From assembly GCF_900454025.1 (NCBI RefSeq), contig NZ_UGQM01000001.1:2542001-2606000 (forward strand): a DNA stretch of 64,000 nucleotides, in the 5' to 3' direction. This stretch comes from Mycolicibacterium gilvum (GTDB taxonomy: Bacteria; Actinomycetota; Actinomycetes; Mycobacteriales; Mycobacteriaceae). How positions within the stretch are numbered: the stretch's first letter is position 1; every line of letters begins with the position of its first letter. The notes beneath the pieces were generated by a model. It was given only the letters and a program-made list of their open reading frames with translations. It had not been told where the DNA came from and did not search any database. Shown here in pieces: positions 27,697 to 36,028 of this stretch. Both the position numbers and the translations under genes were made by a program.

Positions 27697-30069
27697 ATGG
27701 CCGACAAGGTTCGCACGGACCCCGGCTCCGGCCAGGCTGTGCAGACACCGCCTCCGGCTGCGTCCGCCAGCCCGGAGACGCAGCCGATGGAGATCGTCAA
27801 GCCCGCGCCCACCAGTGCCTCGCGCCGGGTGCGTGCCCGGCTGGCCCGGCGGATGACCTCGCAGCGCAGCACGGTCAACCCGGTGCTCGAACCGCTGGTC
27901 GCGGTGCACCGCGAGATCTATCCGAAGGCCGATCTCACGCTGCTCCAGAAGGCCTACGAGGTCGCCGAGCAGCGCCACGCCGATCAGCTGCGCAAGTCCG
28001 GTGATCCCTACATCACCCATCCGCTGGCCGTCGCCAACATCCTGGCCGAGCTCGGCATGGACACCACGACGCTGATCGCGGCGCTGCTGCACGACACCGT
28101 CGAGGACACCGGCTACACGCTGGAGGCGCTGACCCAGGAGTTCGGCGTCGAGGTCGGCCACCTGGTCGACGGGGTCACCAAGCTCGACAAGGTCGCCCTC
28201 GGGACCGCCGCCGAGGGCGAGACCATCCGCAAGATGATCATCGCGATGGCGCGCGACCCGCGCGTGCTGGTGATCAAGGTGGCCGACCGGCTGCACAACA
28301 TGCGCACGATGCGGTTCCTGCCGCCGGAGAAGCAGGCGCGCAAAGCCCGCGAGACATTGGAGGTCATTGCGCCCCTTGCGCATCGGCTCGGAATGGCGAC
28401 CGTCAAGTGGGAGCTCGAGGATCTGTCGTTCGCGATCCTGCACCCGAAGAAGTACGAGGAGATCGTCCGTCTGGTCGCCGACCGGGCCCCGTCGCGCGAC
28501 ACCTACCTGGCGAAGGTGCGTGCCGAGATCACCGCGACGCTGAACGCGTCGAAGATCAAGGCGACGGTCGAGGGCAGGCCGAAGCACTACTGGTCGATCT
28601 ATCAGAAGATGATCGTCAAGGGCCGCGACTTCGACGACATCCACGATCTGGTCGGCGTCCGGATCCTGTGCGACGAGGTCCGCGACTGCTACGCCGCCGT
28701 CGGTGTCGTGCACTCGCTGTGGCAGCCGATCGCCGGCCGCTTCAAGGACTACATCGCTCAGCCCCGGTTCGGGGTCTATCAGTCCCTGCACACGACGGTG
28801 GTCGGCCCCGAGGGCAAACCGCTGGAGGTGCAGATCCGCACCATCGACATGCACAAGACCGCCGAGTACGGCATCGCGGCGCACTGGCGCTACAAAGAGG
28901 TCAAGGGCCGCAACGGTGTACCGGCGGGCAGTGCGGCCACCGAGATCGACGACATGGCGTGGATGCGCCAGTTGCTCGACTGGCAGCGGGAAGCCGCCGA
29001 CCCTGGGGAGTTCCTCGAGTCGCTGCGTTACGACCTTGCGGTGCAGGAGATCTTCGTGTTCACCCCGAAGGGGGATGTGATCACGCTGCCGACCGGCTCG
29101 ACCCCGGTGGACTTCGCCTACGCGGTGCACACCGAGGTCGGGCACCGCTGCATCGGCGCCCGAGTCAACGGCCGCCTCGTCGCGTTGGAGCGCAAGCTCG
29201 AAAACGGGGAAGTCGTCGAGGTTTTCACCTCGAAAGCCCAGAACGCGGGCCCGTCGCGGGACTGGCAGGGCTTCGTGGTGTCGCCGCGCGCGAAGGCCAA
29301 GATCCGTCAGTGGTTCGCCAAGGAACGGCGCGAGGAAGCGCTGGACTCCGGCAAGGAGGCCATCGCCCGCGAGGTGCGCCGTGGCGGACTTCCGTTGCAG
29401 CGCTTGATGAATGCCGAGACGATGGCGGCGCTGGCCCGCGAGCTGCGCTATCTCGACGTCTCGGCCCTCTACACGGCCGTCGGCGAGGGGCATGTGTCCG
29501 CCCGCCACGTCGTGCAGCGGCTGGTGGCCCAGCTCGGCGGTGACGACGAGGCCGCCGACGAGCTCGCCGAGCGCTCCACCCCGGCGACGATGCCGATCCG
29601 TCAGCGCACCAGTGACGACGTCGGGGTCGCGGTTCCCGGCGCGCCGGGCGTGCTGACCAAGCTGGCCAAGTGCTGCACCCCGGTGCCCGGCGACAACATC
29701 CTGGGCTTCGTCACCCGTGGCGGCGGGGTCAGTGTGCACCGCACCGACTGCACGAACGCCGCGTCACTGGAACAGCAGTCGGAGCGGATCATCGACGTGC
29801 AGTGGGCGCCGTCCCCGTCGTCGGTGTTCCTGGTCGCCATTCAGGTGGAGGCGCTCGACCGGCACCGGCTGCTGTCGGATGTGACGCGGGTGCTGGCCGA
29901 CGAGAAGGTCAACATCCTGTCGGCGTCGGTGACGACTTCCAACGACCGGGTGGCGATCAGCCGGTTCACCTTCGAGATGGGCGACCCGAAACATCTGGGC
30001 CATGTGCTCAATGTGGTGCGCAACGTCGAGGGCGTCTACGACGTCTACCGCGTCACCTCCGCGGCCTGA
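27697..30069 (+). CDS. relA: Bifunctional (p)ppGpp synthetase/hydrolase
   Basis: This RSH protein makes and degrades the starvation alarmone (p)ppGpp. ATG 27697 is chosen for its GGAGG five bases upstream; the resulting 790 residues equal the M. tuberculosis protein in length (Rv2583c). Domains in order: HD hydrolase ([40 protein letters not shown]); synthetase ([34 protein letters not shown]); TGS ([22 protein letters not shown]); zinc-finger-like helical region with [13 protein letters not shown]-terminal ACT domain ([17 protein letters not shown]). Both catalytic halves look intact. It is separated from ppiB by a palindromic element. Confidence 0.97.
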   Translation: MADKVRTDPGSGQAVQTPPPAASASPETQPMEIVKPAPTSASRRVRARLARRMTSQRSTVNPVLEPLVAVHREIYPKADLTLLQKAYEVAEQRHADQLRKSGDPYITHPLAVANILAELGMDTTTLIAALLHDTVEDTGYTLEALTQEFGVEVGHLVDGVTKLDKVALGTAAEGETIRKMIIAMARDPRVLVIKVADRLHNMRTMRFLPPEKQARKARETLEVIAPLAHRLGMATVKWELEDLSFAILHPKKYEEIVRLVADRAPSRDTYLAKVRAEITATLNASKIKATVEGRPKHYWSIYQKMIVKGRDFDDIHDLVGVRILCDEVRDCYAAVGVVHSLWQPIAGRFKDYIAQPRFGVYQSLHTTVVGPEGKPLEVQIRTIDMHKTAEYGIAAHWRYKEVKGRNGVPAGSAATEIDDMAWMRQLLDWQREAADPGEFLESLRYDLAVQEIFVFTPKGDVITLPTGSTPVDFAYAVHTEVGHRCIGARVNGRLVALERKLENGEVVEVFTSKAQNAGPSRDWQGFVVSPRAKAKIRQWFAKERREEALDSGKEAIAREVRRGGLPLQRLMNAETMAALARELRYLDVSALYTAVGEGHVSARHVVQRLVAQLGGDDEAADELAERSTPATMPIRQRTSDDVGVAVPGAPGVLTKLAKCCTPVPGDNILGFVTRGGGVSVHRTDCTNAASLEQQSERIIDVQWAPSPSSVFLVAIQVEALDRHRLLSDVTRVLADEKVNILSASVTTSNDRVAISRFTFEMGDPKHLGHVLNVVRNVEGVYDVYRVTSAA

Positions 30070-30077
30070 CGTTCTCC

Positions 30078-30139
30078 CGCGAGCAGACACAAACTCGCGT
30101 GTCGCTACGGCGCGTCGTGCGAGTTCGCGTCTGCTCGGC
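30078..30139. repeat. Palindromic intergenic element, copy 1
   Basis: Arms 30080-30098 (CGAGCAGACACAAACTCGC) and 30119-30137 are complementary at 17 of 19 positions, with a loop of about 20 bases. It lies between converging relA and ppiB and could end transcription both ways. The whole element aligns base for base, with few changes, with 60533-60594. Confidence 0.85.
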
Positions 30140-30152
30140 AGGGGAACCGGTG

Positions 30153-31040
30153 TCAGTCCAGCTGGATGTTCTTGACGGTGACCGGGAGCTTCGGCGCGCC
30201 GTCCGGTCCGCCGCCGTCCACGCCGGCTTCGGCGATCTTGTCCAGCGTCTCCAGGCCCGTCTCGTCGATGGTGCCGAATACGGTGTACTGCGGGGGCAGC
30301 TGCGAATCCTTGTAGACGAGGAAGAACTGGCTGCCGTTGGTGCCCGGACCCGCGTTGGCCATCGCCAGCGTGCCGCGGGGGTAGACGACCGGCTCGCCGA
30401 GCTTCGGGTCGTCGGGCTGGTACTGATCGGTCGGGTATTCGTTGTCGAACTGGTAGCCCGGGCCTCCGGTGCCTTCACCCGTCGGATCGCCGCACTGCAG
30501 GACTCCGAGCGAATCGCTGGTGGTCAGCCGGTGGCACGGCGTGTTGGCGAAGTAGCCCTGCTGGGCGAGGCTCGCGAAGCTGTTCACGGTGCAGGGCGAC
30601 TTGCCGTTGTCGAGCTGCAGCCCGATGTTGCCCTGATCGGTCTCCATGCTCGCGCTGACCTGAGCCGGTTCGGTCGGCACCTTGCCGGTGCGGGGCGCGT
30701 TGTTCGGCTTGCTGGCCGGCTCGGCCTCCGGGTACTGGCAGTTGCCGCCGAGCCCCTCGGGGGCCACGAACTCCGGCAGCGTTACGGCCTCGGCGGGCGG
30801 CGGGACGTCGAACGGCGACGACGTCTCGGTGGTGGACGTCGACGCCGACGCGGTCTCGGTACCGGAGTCGCGGTTGACGAGCACGATCGTCGCGACCACC
30901 GCGGCGACCACGAGGACTCCTCCGACCGCTGATCCGATGATCGTGTACTGGCGGCGCTTGCGTTCACGCTCCGCCCGATGTTCGAGCTGACGCTCGAGCT
31001 TGCGCTTGGCTGTCGCTCGCCGTTGTTCGTTCGTCGGCAC
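30153..31040 (-). CDS. ppiB: Membrane-anchored peptidyl-prolyl cis-trans isomerase
   Basis: This cyclophilin speeds proline isomerisation in exported proteins. It starts at GTG 31040 after AAGGAGG and has 295 residues. A basic coiled N-terminus ([20 protein letters not shown]) precedes one membrane anchor ([20 protein letters not shown]), then a Ser/Thr-rich linker. The cyclophilin domain shows [32 protein letters not shown] and [23 protein letters not shown] with the active-site block. The catalytic domain should lie outside the membrane. It is the counterpart of Rv2582 and divergent from the hydrolase at 31160. Confidence 0.93.
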   Translation of the reverse strand: MPTNEQRRATAKRKLERQLEHRAERERKRRQYTIIGSAVGGVLVVAAVVATIVLVNRDSGTETASASTSTTETSSPFDVPPPAEAVTLPEFVAPEGLGGNCQYPEAEPASKPNNAPRTGKVPTEPAQVSASMETDQGNIGLQLDNGKSPCTVNSFASLAQQGYFANTPCHRLTTSDSLGVLQCGDPTGEGTGGPGYQFDNEYPTDQYQPDDPKLGEPVVYPRGTLAMANAGPGTNGSQFFLVYKDSQLPPQYTVFGTIDETGLETLDKIAEAGVDGGGPDGAPKLPVTVKNIQLD

Positions 31041-31159
31041 GGCCGGTGTCCTCCTTGGCAGTCGATCCGGTCGGCTCCGAGTGTGCCAGCTGATGCTGAG
31101 CGCGCACGGCGCGACCCTCGTGAGCCGGGCCGCGACCTGGGCATGGGAAGCTTGCAGGC

Positions 31160-31837
31160 GTGTTGATCACCGGATTTCCGGCCGGCCTCCTGGCATGCAA
31201 CTGCTATGTGCTGGCCCCTCGGCAGGGCGCCGACGCCATCGTCGTCGACCCTGGTCAGCGCGCAATGGGCTCGCTCGCGCGGATCCTCGACGAGAACCGG
31301 CTCACCCCGGCGGCGGTGTTGTTGACCCACGGGCACATCGACCACATGTGGTCGGCGCAGAAGGTCGCCGACACCTACGGCTGTCCTACGTTCGTCCACC
31401 CGGCGGACCGGCACATGCTGACCGATCCGATCGCGGGCCTGGGCCAGGGCTTCCTGGCCGGCCTGGGAAGGCTCGCGCTGAGCCCGGTGTTCCGCGAACC
31501 CCGCCAGGTGCTCGAACTCGACCGCGACGGCGACAAGATCGAACTCGGCGGCATCACCGTCACCGTCGACCACACCCCGGGCCACACCAAAGGGTCGGTG
31601 GTGTTCCGGGTCGAACAGGGTCCCGACCAGGTCGCGTTCACCGGGGATACGCTCTTCCGCGCGTCGGTGGGGCGCACCGACCTGCCCGGCGGGAGCGGAC
31701 GCGACCTGCTGGAGTCGATCGTCACCAAGCTGTTGGTGCTCGACGACGACACCCTGGTATTACCGGGGCACGGCGAGCGCAGCACCATCGGCGTCGAACG
31801 CCACACCAACCCATTCCTCGAAGGCCTGAAACCATGA
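31160..31837 (+). CDS. Metallo-beta-lactamase fold hydrolase, glyoxalase II-like
   Basis: This 225-residue protein starts at GTG 31160. The metal-binding THGHIDH motif lies at residues 56-62, with [12 protein letters not shown] and [19 protein letters not shown] further on and [14 protein letters not shown] near the end. These are the ligands of two metal ions in glyoxalase II-type thioester hydrolases. It is the counterpart of Rv2581c. The stop overlaps hisS, an arrangement conserved in mycobacteria. The true substrate (S-lactoyl thiol or another thioester) is not known. Confidence 0.9.
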   Translation: MLITGFPAGLLACNCYVLAPRQGADAIVVDPGQRAMGSLARILDENRLTPAAVLLTHGHIDHMWSAQKVADTYGCPTFVHPADRHMLTDPIAGLGQGFLAGLGRLALSPVFREPRQVLELDRDGDKIELGGITVTVDHTPGHTKGSVVFRVEQGPDQVAFTGDTLFRASVGRTDLPGGSGRDLLESIVTKLLVLDDDTLVLPGHGERSTIGVERHTNPFLEGLKP

Positions 31838-33096
31838 CCGACTCGTTCAAGGCGCCCAAGGGCGTCCCCGACTACTTCCCACCCGACTCGGCCGAGTTCG
31901 TCGCGGTCCGCAGTGGCCTGCTGACCGCGGCGCGACGCGCGGGCTACGGCGACATCGAGCTGCCGATCTTCGAGGACACGGCGCTGTTCGCGCGCGGGGT
32001 CGGTGAGTCCACCGATGTGGTCTCCAAGGAGATGTACACCTTCGCCGACCGCGGCGAGCGTTCGGTGACGCTGCGTCCGGAAGGCACCGCCGGGGTCATG
32101 CGAGCGGTGATCGAGCACGGCCTGGATCGCGGACAGCTGCCGGTCAAGCTCTGCTATTCGGGGCCGTTCTTCCGCTACGAGCGGCCCCAGGCCGGGCGCT
32201 ACCGGCAGTTGCAGCAGGTCGGCATCGAGGCCATCGGCGTCGACGATCCGGCGCTGGACGCCGAGGTCATGGCGGTGGCCGATGCCGGGTTCCGCTCGCT
32301 GGGCCTGGACGGATTCCGGCTGGAGATCACATCATTGGGTGATGACAGCTGCCGGCCGCAGTACCGCGAACTGCTCCAGGAGTTCCTCTTCGCGCTGGAC
32401 CTTGACGAGGAAACCCGCAGGCGTGCCGAGATCAACCCGCTGCGGGTGCTCGATGACAAGCGTCCCCATATCAGGGAGATGACCGCGAACGCACCGGTGA
32501 TGCTCGACCATCTCTCGGATGCGGCAAAGGAGCACTTCGACACGGTGCTGGCGCATCTCGACGCGTTGTCGGTGCCGTACGTGATCAATCCGCGGATGGT
32601 GCGTGGGCTGGACTACTACACGAAGACGACGTTCGAGTTCGTCCACGACGGGCTCGGGGCGCAGTCCGGTATCGGCGGTGGCGGACGATATGACGGGCTG
32701 ATGGCGCAGCTCGGCGGCCGAGATCTCTCGGGGATCGGGTTCGGCCTCGGCGTGGACCGCACGCTGCTCGCTCTGCGCGCTGAGGGTAAGACGGCGGGGG
32801 AGACCGCACGGGTCGACGTCTACGCGGTGCCGCTCGGTGCGGACGCGAAAGTGCGTCTCGCCGTGCTGGCCGCGCAGCTGCGCGCGGCCGGCGTGCGGGT
32901 CGATGTGGCCTACGGCGACCGCAGCCTGAAGGGCGCGATGAAGGGCGCCGACCGCTCCGGTGCGTCGATCGCGCTGGTTGCGGGCGACAGGGACCTGGAG
33001 GCGGGGACCGTCGGGGTGAAGAGCATGGCGACCGGTGAGCAGGTGGATGTCGCTTCTGATGACGTTGTGGCAGAGGTTCTTTCACGACTCACCTGA
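31834..33096 (+). CDS. hisS: Histidyl-tRNA synthetase
   Basis: HisS charges tRNA-His. The 420-residue class II synthetase starts at ATG 31834, overlapping the upstream gene by four bases. Motifs: [12 protein letters not shown] at the start; motif 1 near [20 protein letters not shown]; motif 2 [17 protein letters not shown]; the histidine-specific [14 protein letters not shown]; motif 3 in [15 protein letters not shown]; and the C-terminal anticodon-binding domain. It matches Rv2580c. Confidence 0.97.
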   Translation: MTDSFKAPKGVPDYFPPDSAEFVAVRSGLLTAARRAGYGDIELPIFEDTALFARGVGESTDVVSKEMYTFADRGERSVTLRPEGTAGVMRAVIEHGLDRGQLPVKLCYSGPFFRYERPQAGRYRQLQQVGIEAIGVDDPALDAEVMAVADAGFRSLGLDGFRLEITSLGDDSCRPQYRELLQEFLFALDLDEETRRRAEINPLRVLDDKRPHIREMTANAPVMLDHLSDAAKEHFDTVLAHLDALSVPYVINPRMVRGLDYYTKTTFEFVHDGLGAQSGIGGGGRYDGLMAQLGGRDLSGIGFGLGVDRTLLALRAEGKTAGETARVDVYAVPLGADAKVRLAVLAAQLRAAGVRVDVAYGDRSLKGAMKGADRSGASIALVAGDRDLEAGTVGVKSMATGEQVDVASDDVVAEVLSRLT

Positions 33097-33121
33097 GTGT
33101 CGCGCCGGTAGGATCGCACGT

Positions 33122-33466
33122 TCATCGGGTGGACCCTGCCCGGCGGGATGTTATGCCGTGCGCCACAGCCGCGGCAATGATCAGTGCTCCCAGCGCCCCC
33201 GACGTGATGGTCCAGAGCCGCCGATCCTCGAGGTCCATGTCGCACAGTCTGGTGAAATTCGCGTCGTTGACGAGGCCGCCGGGCACAGGGGTATTCGCGG
33301 CACCGGCGTCGTCGTTGGCCCGGGCCGCGGACAGGTCGGGGGCAATCACGCTTCCGCAACCGACGACCTTTCCCTCCGCGGACACCGAGACGGGGGCTAT
33401 CAATCCAACGATTCCGACGAGCAGGGCCACAATGCCCAGGCCGCCGATCAGCAGTCGCATCCTCAT
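33122..33466 (-). CDS. Small two-helix secreted or membrane protein
   Basis: The product has 114 residues if started at ATG 33466 (M-R-M-R-L-L-I-G); GTG 33475 and ATG 33460 are possible alternatives. A first hydrophobic helix (LLIGGLGIVALLVGIVGLI) and a last one (GALGALIIAAAVAHG) flank an extracellular loop of about 60 residues. The loop holds two cysteines (VVGCGSVIAPD and RLCDMDLEDRR), possibly a disulphide. Proteins of this layout are common in mycobacteria but none with a known role comes to mind. It converges with hisS. Confidence 0.65.
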   Translation of the reverse strand: MRMRLLIGGLGIVALLVGIVGLIAPVSVSAEGKVVGCGSVIAPDLSAARANDDAGAANTPVPGGLVNDANFTRLCDMDLEDRRLWTITSGALGALIIAAAVAHGITSRRAGSTR

Positions 33467-33560
33467 GTAAGCCACGTACCCCCGATCGAAATGTTGATAC
33501 GGGCCCCTGGTTCGTGAATGTGTGTCCGGGACAGTATGAGTCGGTGCTGGGTGGGTACGT

Positions 33561-34046
33561 GTGCATATGGATGTTCGACCGGCGACCTGGGTTCCGCGAA
33601 ACCCAGTCCGGTTCGGGGCGGTTGCCGCGTTGATGACCGTGCCTCTGGTTACGGTGGCGTGCTCCACTGCCTATGAAGCCCTCGGACACCGGACCGCGTA
33701 TGTGTTGGTGAACGGTATCGAGGTCGCAGATCAGCCGCGGGTGAGATGCGACCAGGTGGAGTGGGTGTGGTTCATCGAGAGTGTCCAGGACAATCCCGGT
33801 TTCAGCGCACAGATTCGCACCGGTGACGACGTAGCGGCCCTCCTGGTGCGGATCGAGAACCTGGGTGGCTTCACCGGAAGTTCCTGGAACGCCGCCGAAA
33901 CCGCGCCGGCTTCTGCGGCCGCCGTCGAAGCGGACGCCGAGGTCGCCGACGGCGACTTTGTCATCACAGGCACAGCAACGGGGTTTTATCGGGATGATCC
34001 CGCCGAGACCGCGACGGCCACCTTCGAGATCCGCACCGACTGCTGA
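33561..34046 (+). CDS. LpqH (19 kDa) family lipoprotein
   Basis: This 161-residue secreted lipoprotein starts at GTG 33561 (ATG 33567 is possible). The signal ends in the lipobox VTVAC with Cys34. The mature part has the mycobacterial 19 kDa antigen pattern: a first strand with VLVNGIEV, a cysteine pair (RVRCDQVEW and the final RTDC), and the ending DFVITGTATGFYRDDP followed by TFEIRTDC, which parallels LpqH. LpqH is a surface TLR2-active lipoprotein; its cellular role is unsettled. This is a paralogue, not the classical gene, and its neighbours differ. Confidence 0.8.
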   Translation: MHMDVRPATWVPRNPVRFGAVAALMTVPLVTVACSTAYEALGHRTAYVLVNGIEVADQPRVRCDQVEWVWFIESVQDNPGFSAQIRTGDDVAALLVRIENLGGFTGSSWNAAETAPASAAAVEADAEVADGDFVITGTATGFYRDDPAETATATFEIRTDC

Positions 34047-34091
34047 GAACGCCGAACGGCCGCCGCGACGAAAGTCGTTGGGAGACAACAG

Positions 34092-34610
34092 TCAGGGCTG
34101 TTGAACCGGGCAAGCTTCGACCGGGACCGGCAGCGTCACCTCACCCGCGCGCTCGAACCGGAAAGTGACGTCGGTGCTCGTGGCTGGGACCAGATCCGGG
34201 TCCAGGCGGTCCAGCACCACCGCCGGAGCGCTCGCGTCGTCGACGCCCGGCTCTGCGTTGGGTTCACCGAAGCTGACCGTCGACTTGGGCGGGATGACCA
34301 CGTCGCGGATGACCCGTGCCTGCTCTGCCGCACTCGTCGATATGCCGAGGAGCCGCTCGGTTTCGGCCGGGCGGTTGTTGGTGAGGGTGAACCGCAGCGC
34401 ACCGCCGGCGTTGAGCTGTATCGCACATCGGCCCGGCACGTAGGTGGGCACGATGTAGGCATTCTCCACCGAGGTATCGACGGTGTCCGACCCCGATCCG
34501 CGATTGGACGACTCCGGAAGGGGGTCGTCAGCGCACCCGACGGTGGAGGTCAGCAGCGCCACGGAGACCGCCAACGCCGAACCACTCTTACTCAGCTTCT
34601 CTGAAGGCAT
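34092..34610 (-). CDS. LpqE-like lipoprotein
   Basis: The 172-residue lipoprotein has lipobox TVGC (Cys26). The mature part (SVENAYIVPTYVPGRC, FTLTNNRPAETERLLGIST, VVIPPKSTVSFGEP, DVTFRFERAGEVTLPVPVE) follows the layout of mycobacterial LpqE, a single beta domain related to the PCu(A)C copper-chaperone fold. The copper-binding Met/His set of that family is not evident, so metal binding is doubtful. It converges with the LpqH-like gene and is divergent from the sigma factor. Confidence 0.7.
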   Translation of the reverse strand: MPSEKLSKSGSALAVSVALLTSTVGCADDPLPESSNRGSGSDTVDTSVENAYIVPTYVPGRCAIQLNAGGALRFTLTNNRPAETERLLGISTSAAEQARVIRDVVIPPKSTVSFGEPNAEPGVDDASAPAVVLDRLDPDLVPATSTDVTFRFERAGEVTLPVPVEACPVQQP

Positions 34611-34785
34611 GGTCGTCTACGTTCCCCATCGAGCGGTTCTGATACCTCGCGCTTGCCCGGCGGATGTACGTAGGTCACAGAGTTAAGAGCGCGCTGTGGA
34701 AGGCGTGCGATTCCACTGAGTCTTTGCCGTCTCTCGACGGCCAAACACTCCGCCCTGGTTGCGATTTCGCAACGATTTCCCGCTG

Positions 34786-34813
34786 GGAATTGTCCGGTGC
34801 CCTACCCGGGTAG
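34786..34813 (+). promoter_or_regulatory. Sigma-F-type promoter of the orphan sigma gene
   Basis: GGAAT at 34786-34790 and GGGTAG at 34808-34813 are separated by exactly 17 bases. The published mycobacterial sigma-F consensus is GGWWT-N16/17-GGGTAY; only the last base differs. It lies about 60 bases before the sigma factor ATG. A perfect palindrome TTGCG-N4-CGCAA (34759-34772) stands just upstream. Confidence 0.7.
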
Positions 34814-34830
34814 GCGATCTGCAGATTGTC

Positions 34831-34856
34831 CGCAGAAGCCGCCCATCGCTTCTGCG
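34831..34856 (+). promoter_or_regulatory. Leader hairpin before the sigma factor
   Basis: CGCAGAAGC (34831-34839) and GCTTCTGCG (34848-34856) form a perfect 9-bp stem with an 8-base loop. It sits between the predicted transcription start and the ribosome binding site (GAGGGAGG, 34862-34869), so it would be part of the mRNA leader. No T run follows, which argues against a terminator. Confidence 0.7.
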
Positions 34857-34874
34857 ATTCAGAGGGAGGCCGCC

Positions 34875-35702
34875 ATGACCGTGGTAGAACGCATCGGCAA
34901 CACAGAGTTGACCGGCGCAGGAACCGGGGCCGCACGCGATCTGGACTGGATGGACGTCGAGAAACAGTTGTCGTCGATGGCAGCGTGCGGCGACCGGGCT
35001 GAGCGTCGGCGACGCAGGCAACACATCATCACCGAATGCCTGCCGCTCGCCGATCACATCGCGTGTCGATTTGCCGGCCGGGGCGAGCCATCTGATGACC
35101 TGATTCAGGTCGCGCGCATCGGACTGGTCAAGAGCGTTGATCGCTATGTGCCGGACAAAGGCCGCTTCATGGCGTTCGCGGTGCCGACGATCCGCGGTGA
35201 GGTACGACGACATTTCCGCGACAGCACCTGGTCGATGAGGGTGCCCCGAAAAATCCAGGACACGCAACTGCGAATGCGGCACGCCGCAGAAGAACTCTCA
35301 CAACGGTTGAAGCGAGCACCGACGGATCGAGAAATCGCGCGGGAACTGGGGGTCGACGACGGTGAAGTCTCGCGATGTCGTTCGGCGCACTGGGCATATC
35401 GACCGGTGTCACTCGACGCGCCCCGAGGGGACGCTGAGCAGGAGTGCGCCGGCATCGGGGAACTCCGCGGTGCCGACGATCCGGGCTTCGACTCCGTAGA
35501 GGATCTCATCGTGTTGAGCGGAGTCATCGCCGAACTGGATCCTCGCCGCCGCGCAATCTTGGGAATGCGCTTCTACGACTGCCTGACCCAACGAGAAATC
35601 GCCCTACGTCTGAATGTTTCGCAGGTGCAGGTCTCCCGGCTGCTGGACAGCACGTTGGCCCGGCTGCGTCAACGCATGTTCGTCGAGGTGGTCGCGGTGT
35701 AG
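34875..35702 (+). CDS. RNA polymerase sigma factor, SigB/F/G (group 3) type
   Basis: The 275-residue protein starts at ATG 34875 behind GAGGGAGG. Region 2 is clear (CLPLADHIACRFAGRGEPSDDLIQ, VARIGLVKSVDRYVPDKGRF, TIRGEVRRHFRDSTWSMRVPR). Region 3 follows (RAPTDREIARELGVDDGEV), and region 4 carries the -35-binding helix-turn-helix QREIALRLNVSQVQVSRLLDS. This is the SigF/SigB stress sigma class. Classical sigF follows an anti-sigma gene (usfX); no anti-sigma or anti-anti-sigma gene is next to this one. The sigma-F-like promoter suggests self-activation or control by the main SigF. Confidence 0.88.
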   Translation: MTVVERIGNTELTGAGTGAARDLDWMDVEKQLSSMAACGDRAERRRRRQHIITECLPLADHIACRFAGRGEPSDDLIQVARIGLVKSVDRYVPDKGRFMAFAVPTIRGEVRRHFRDSTWSMRVPRKIQDTQLRMRHAAEELSQRLKRAPTDREIARELGVDDGEVSRCRSAHWAYRPVSLDAPRGDAEQECAGIGELRGADDPGFDSVEDLIVLSGVIAELDPRRRAILGMRFYDCLTQREIALRLNVSQVQVSRLLDSTLARLRQRMFVEVVAV

Positions 35703-35720
35703 TGCATCTTCGCGCCCATT

Positions 35721-35740
35721 GCCGGCCAGTGCCGGCCAGT
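35721..35740. repeat. Exact 10-bp tandem repeat
   Basis: GCCGGCCAGT occurs twice in a row 18 bases after the sigma factor stop. It is too short for a strong claim; it could be a replication-slippage product near the gene end. Confidence 0.7.
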
Positions 35741-35784
35741 TCTGAACTTCGATCCTGAAAGTGGTTGCACCCCAGATCGTTTGA

Positions 35785-36000
35785 TTCTGGTGCGACCTGG
35801 TCAGGGTAACGTCGGTCGGCTTCGCGGCGTACGTCGCCCGGCAGGCGATCCGGTTGTCCGGTCATGGTGATGTCAGCAAGATCGCCGCAGTCATCCTGGC
35901 GTCCGGCGGCTCACTCAGCGTCATCACCGTCGCCAAGGTCGGCGATTGGTCGGCGCTGGACGGGTGCGGAACTCGGCGAAAGGATGGACGGACCGGCTGA
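35785..36000 (+). pseudogene. Unidentified gene relic, no start codon
   Basis: Between the sigma factor and the DUF2254 gene a frame of 72 codons is open from just after TGA 35782-35784 to TGA 35998-36000. It has very high third-position GC through FAAYVARQAIRLSGHGDVSK and IAAVILASGGSLSVITVAKV, as in real genes here. It has no ATG or GTG start, and no binding site. I do not recognise the protein. The best reading is the decayed end of a lost gene. The rest of the 326-base gap shows nothing else clear. Confidence 0.4.
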
Positions 36001-36028
36001 TACCGGTTGACCGCGAAATCGATCGCTC

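Noticed and set aside
27634..29739. A 701-codon minus-strand frame opposite relA
   Set aside because: Composition is typical of an antisense GC-rich shadow, and relA is intact on the other strand.
33553..33558. GGGTAC before the LpqH-like gene as a sigma-F -10 box
   Set aside because: No GGWWT-like element lies 16-17 bases upstream; it is probably part of the ribosome binding region.
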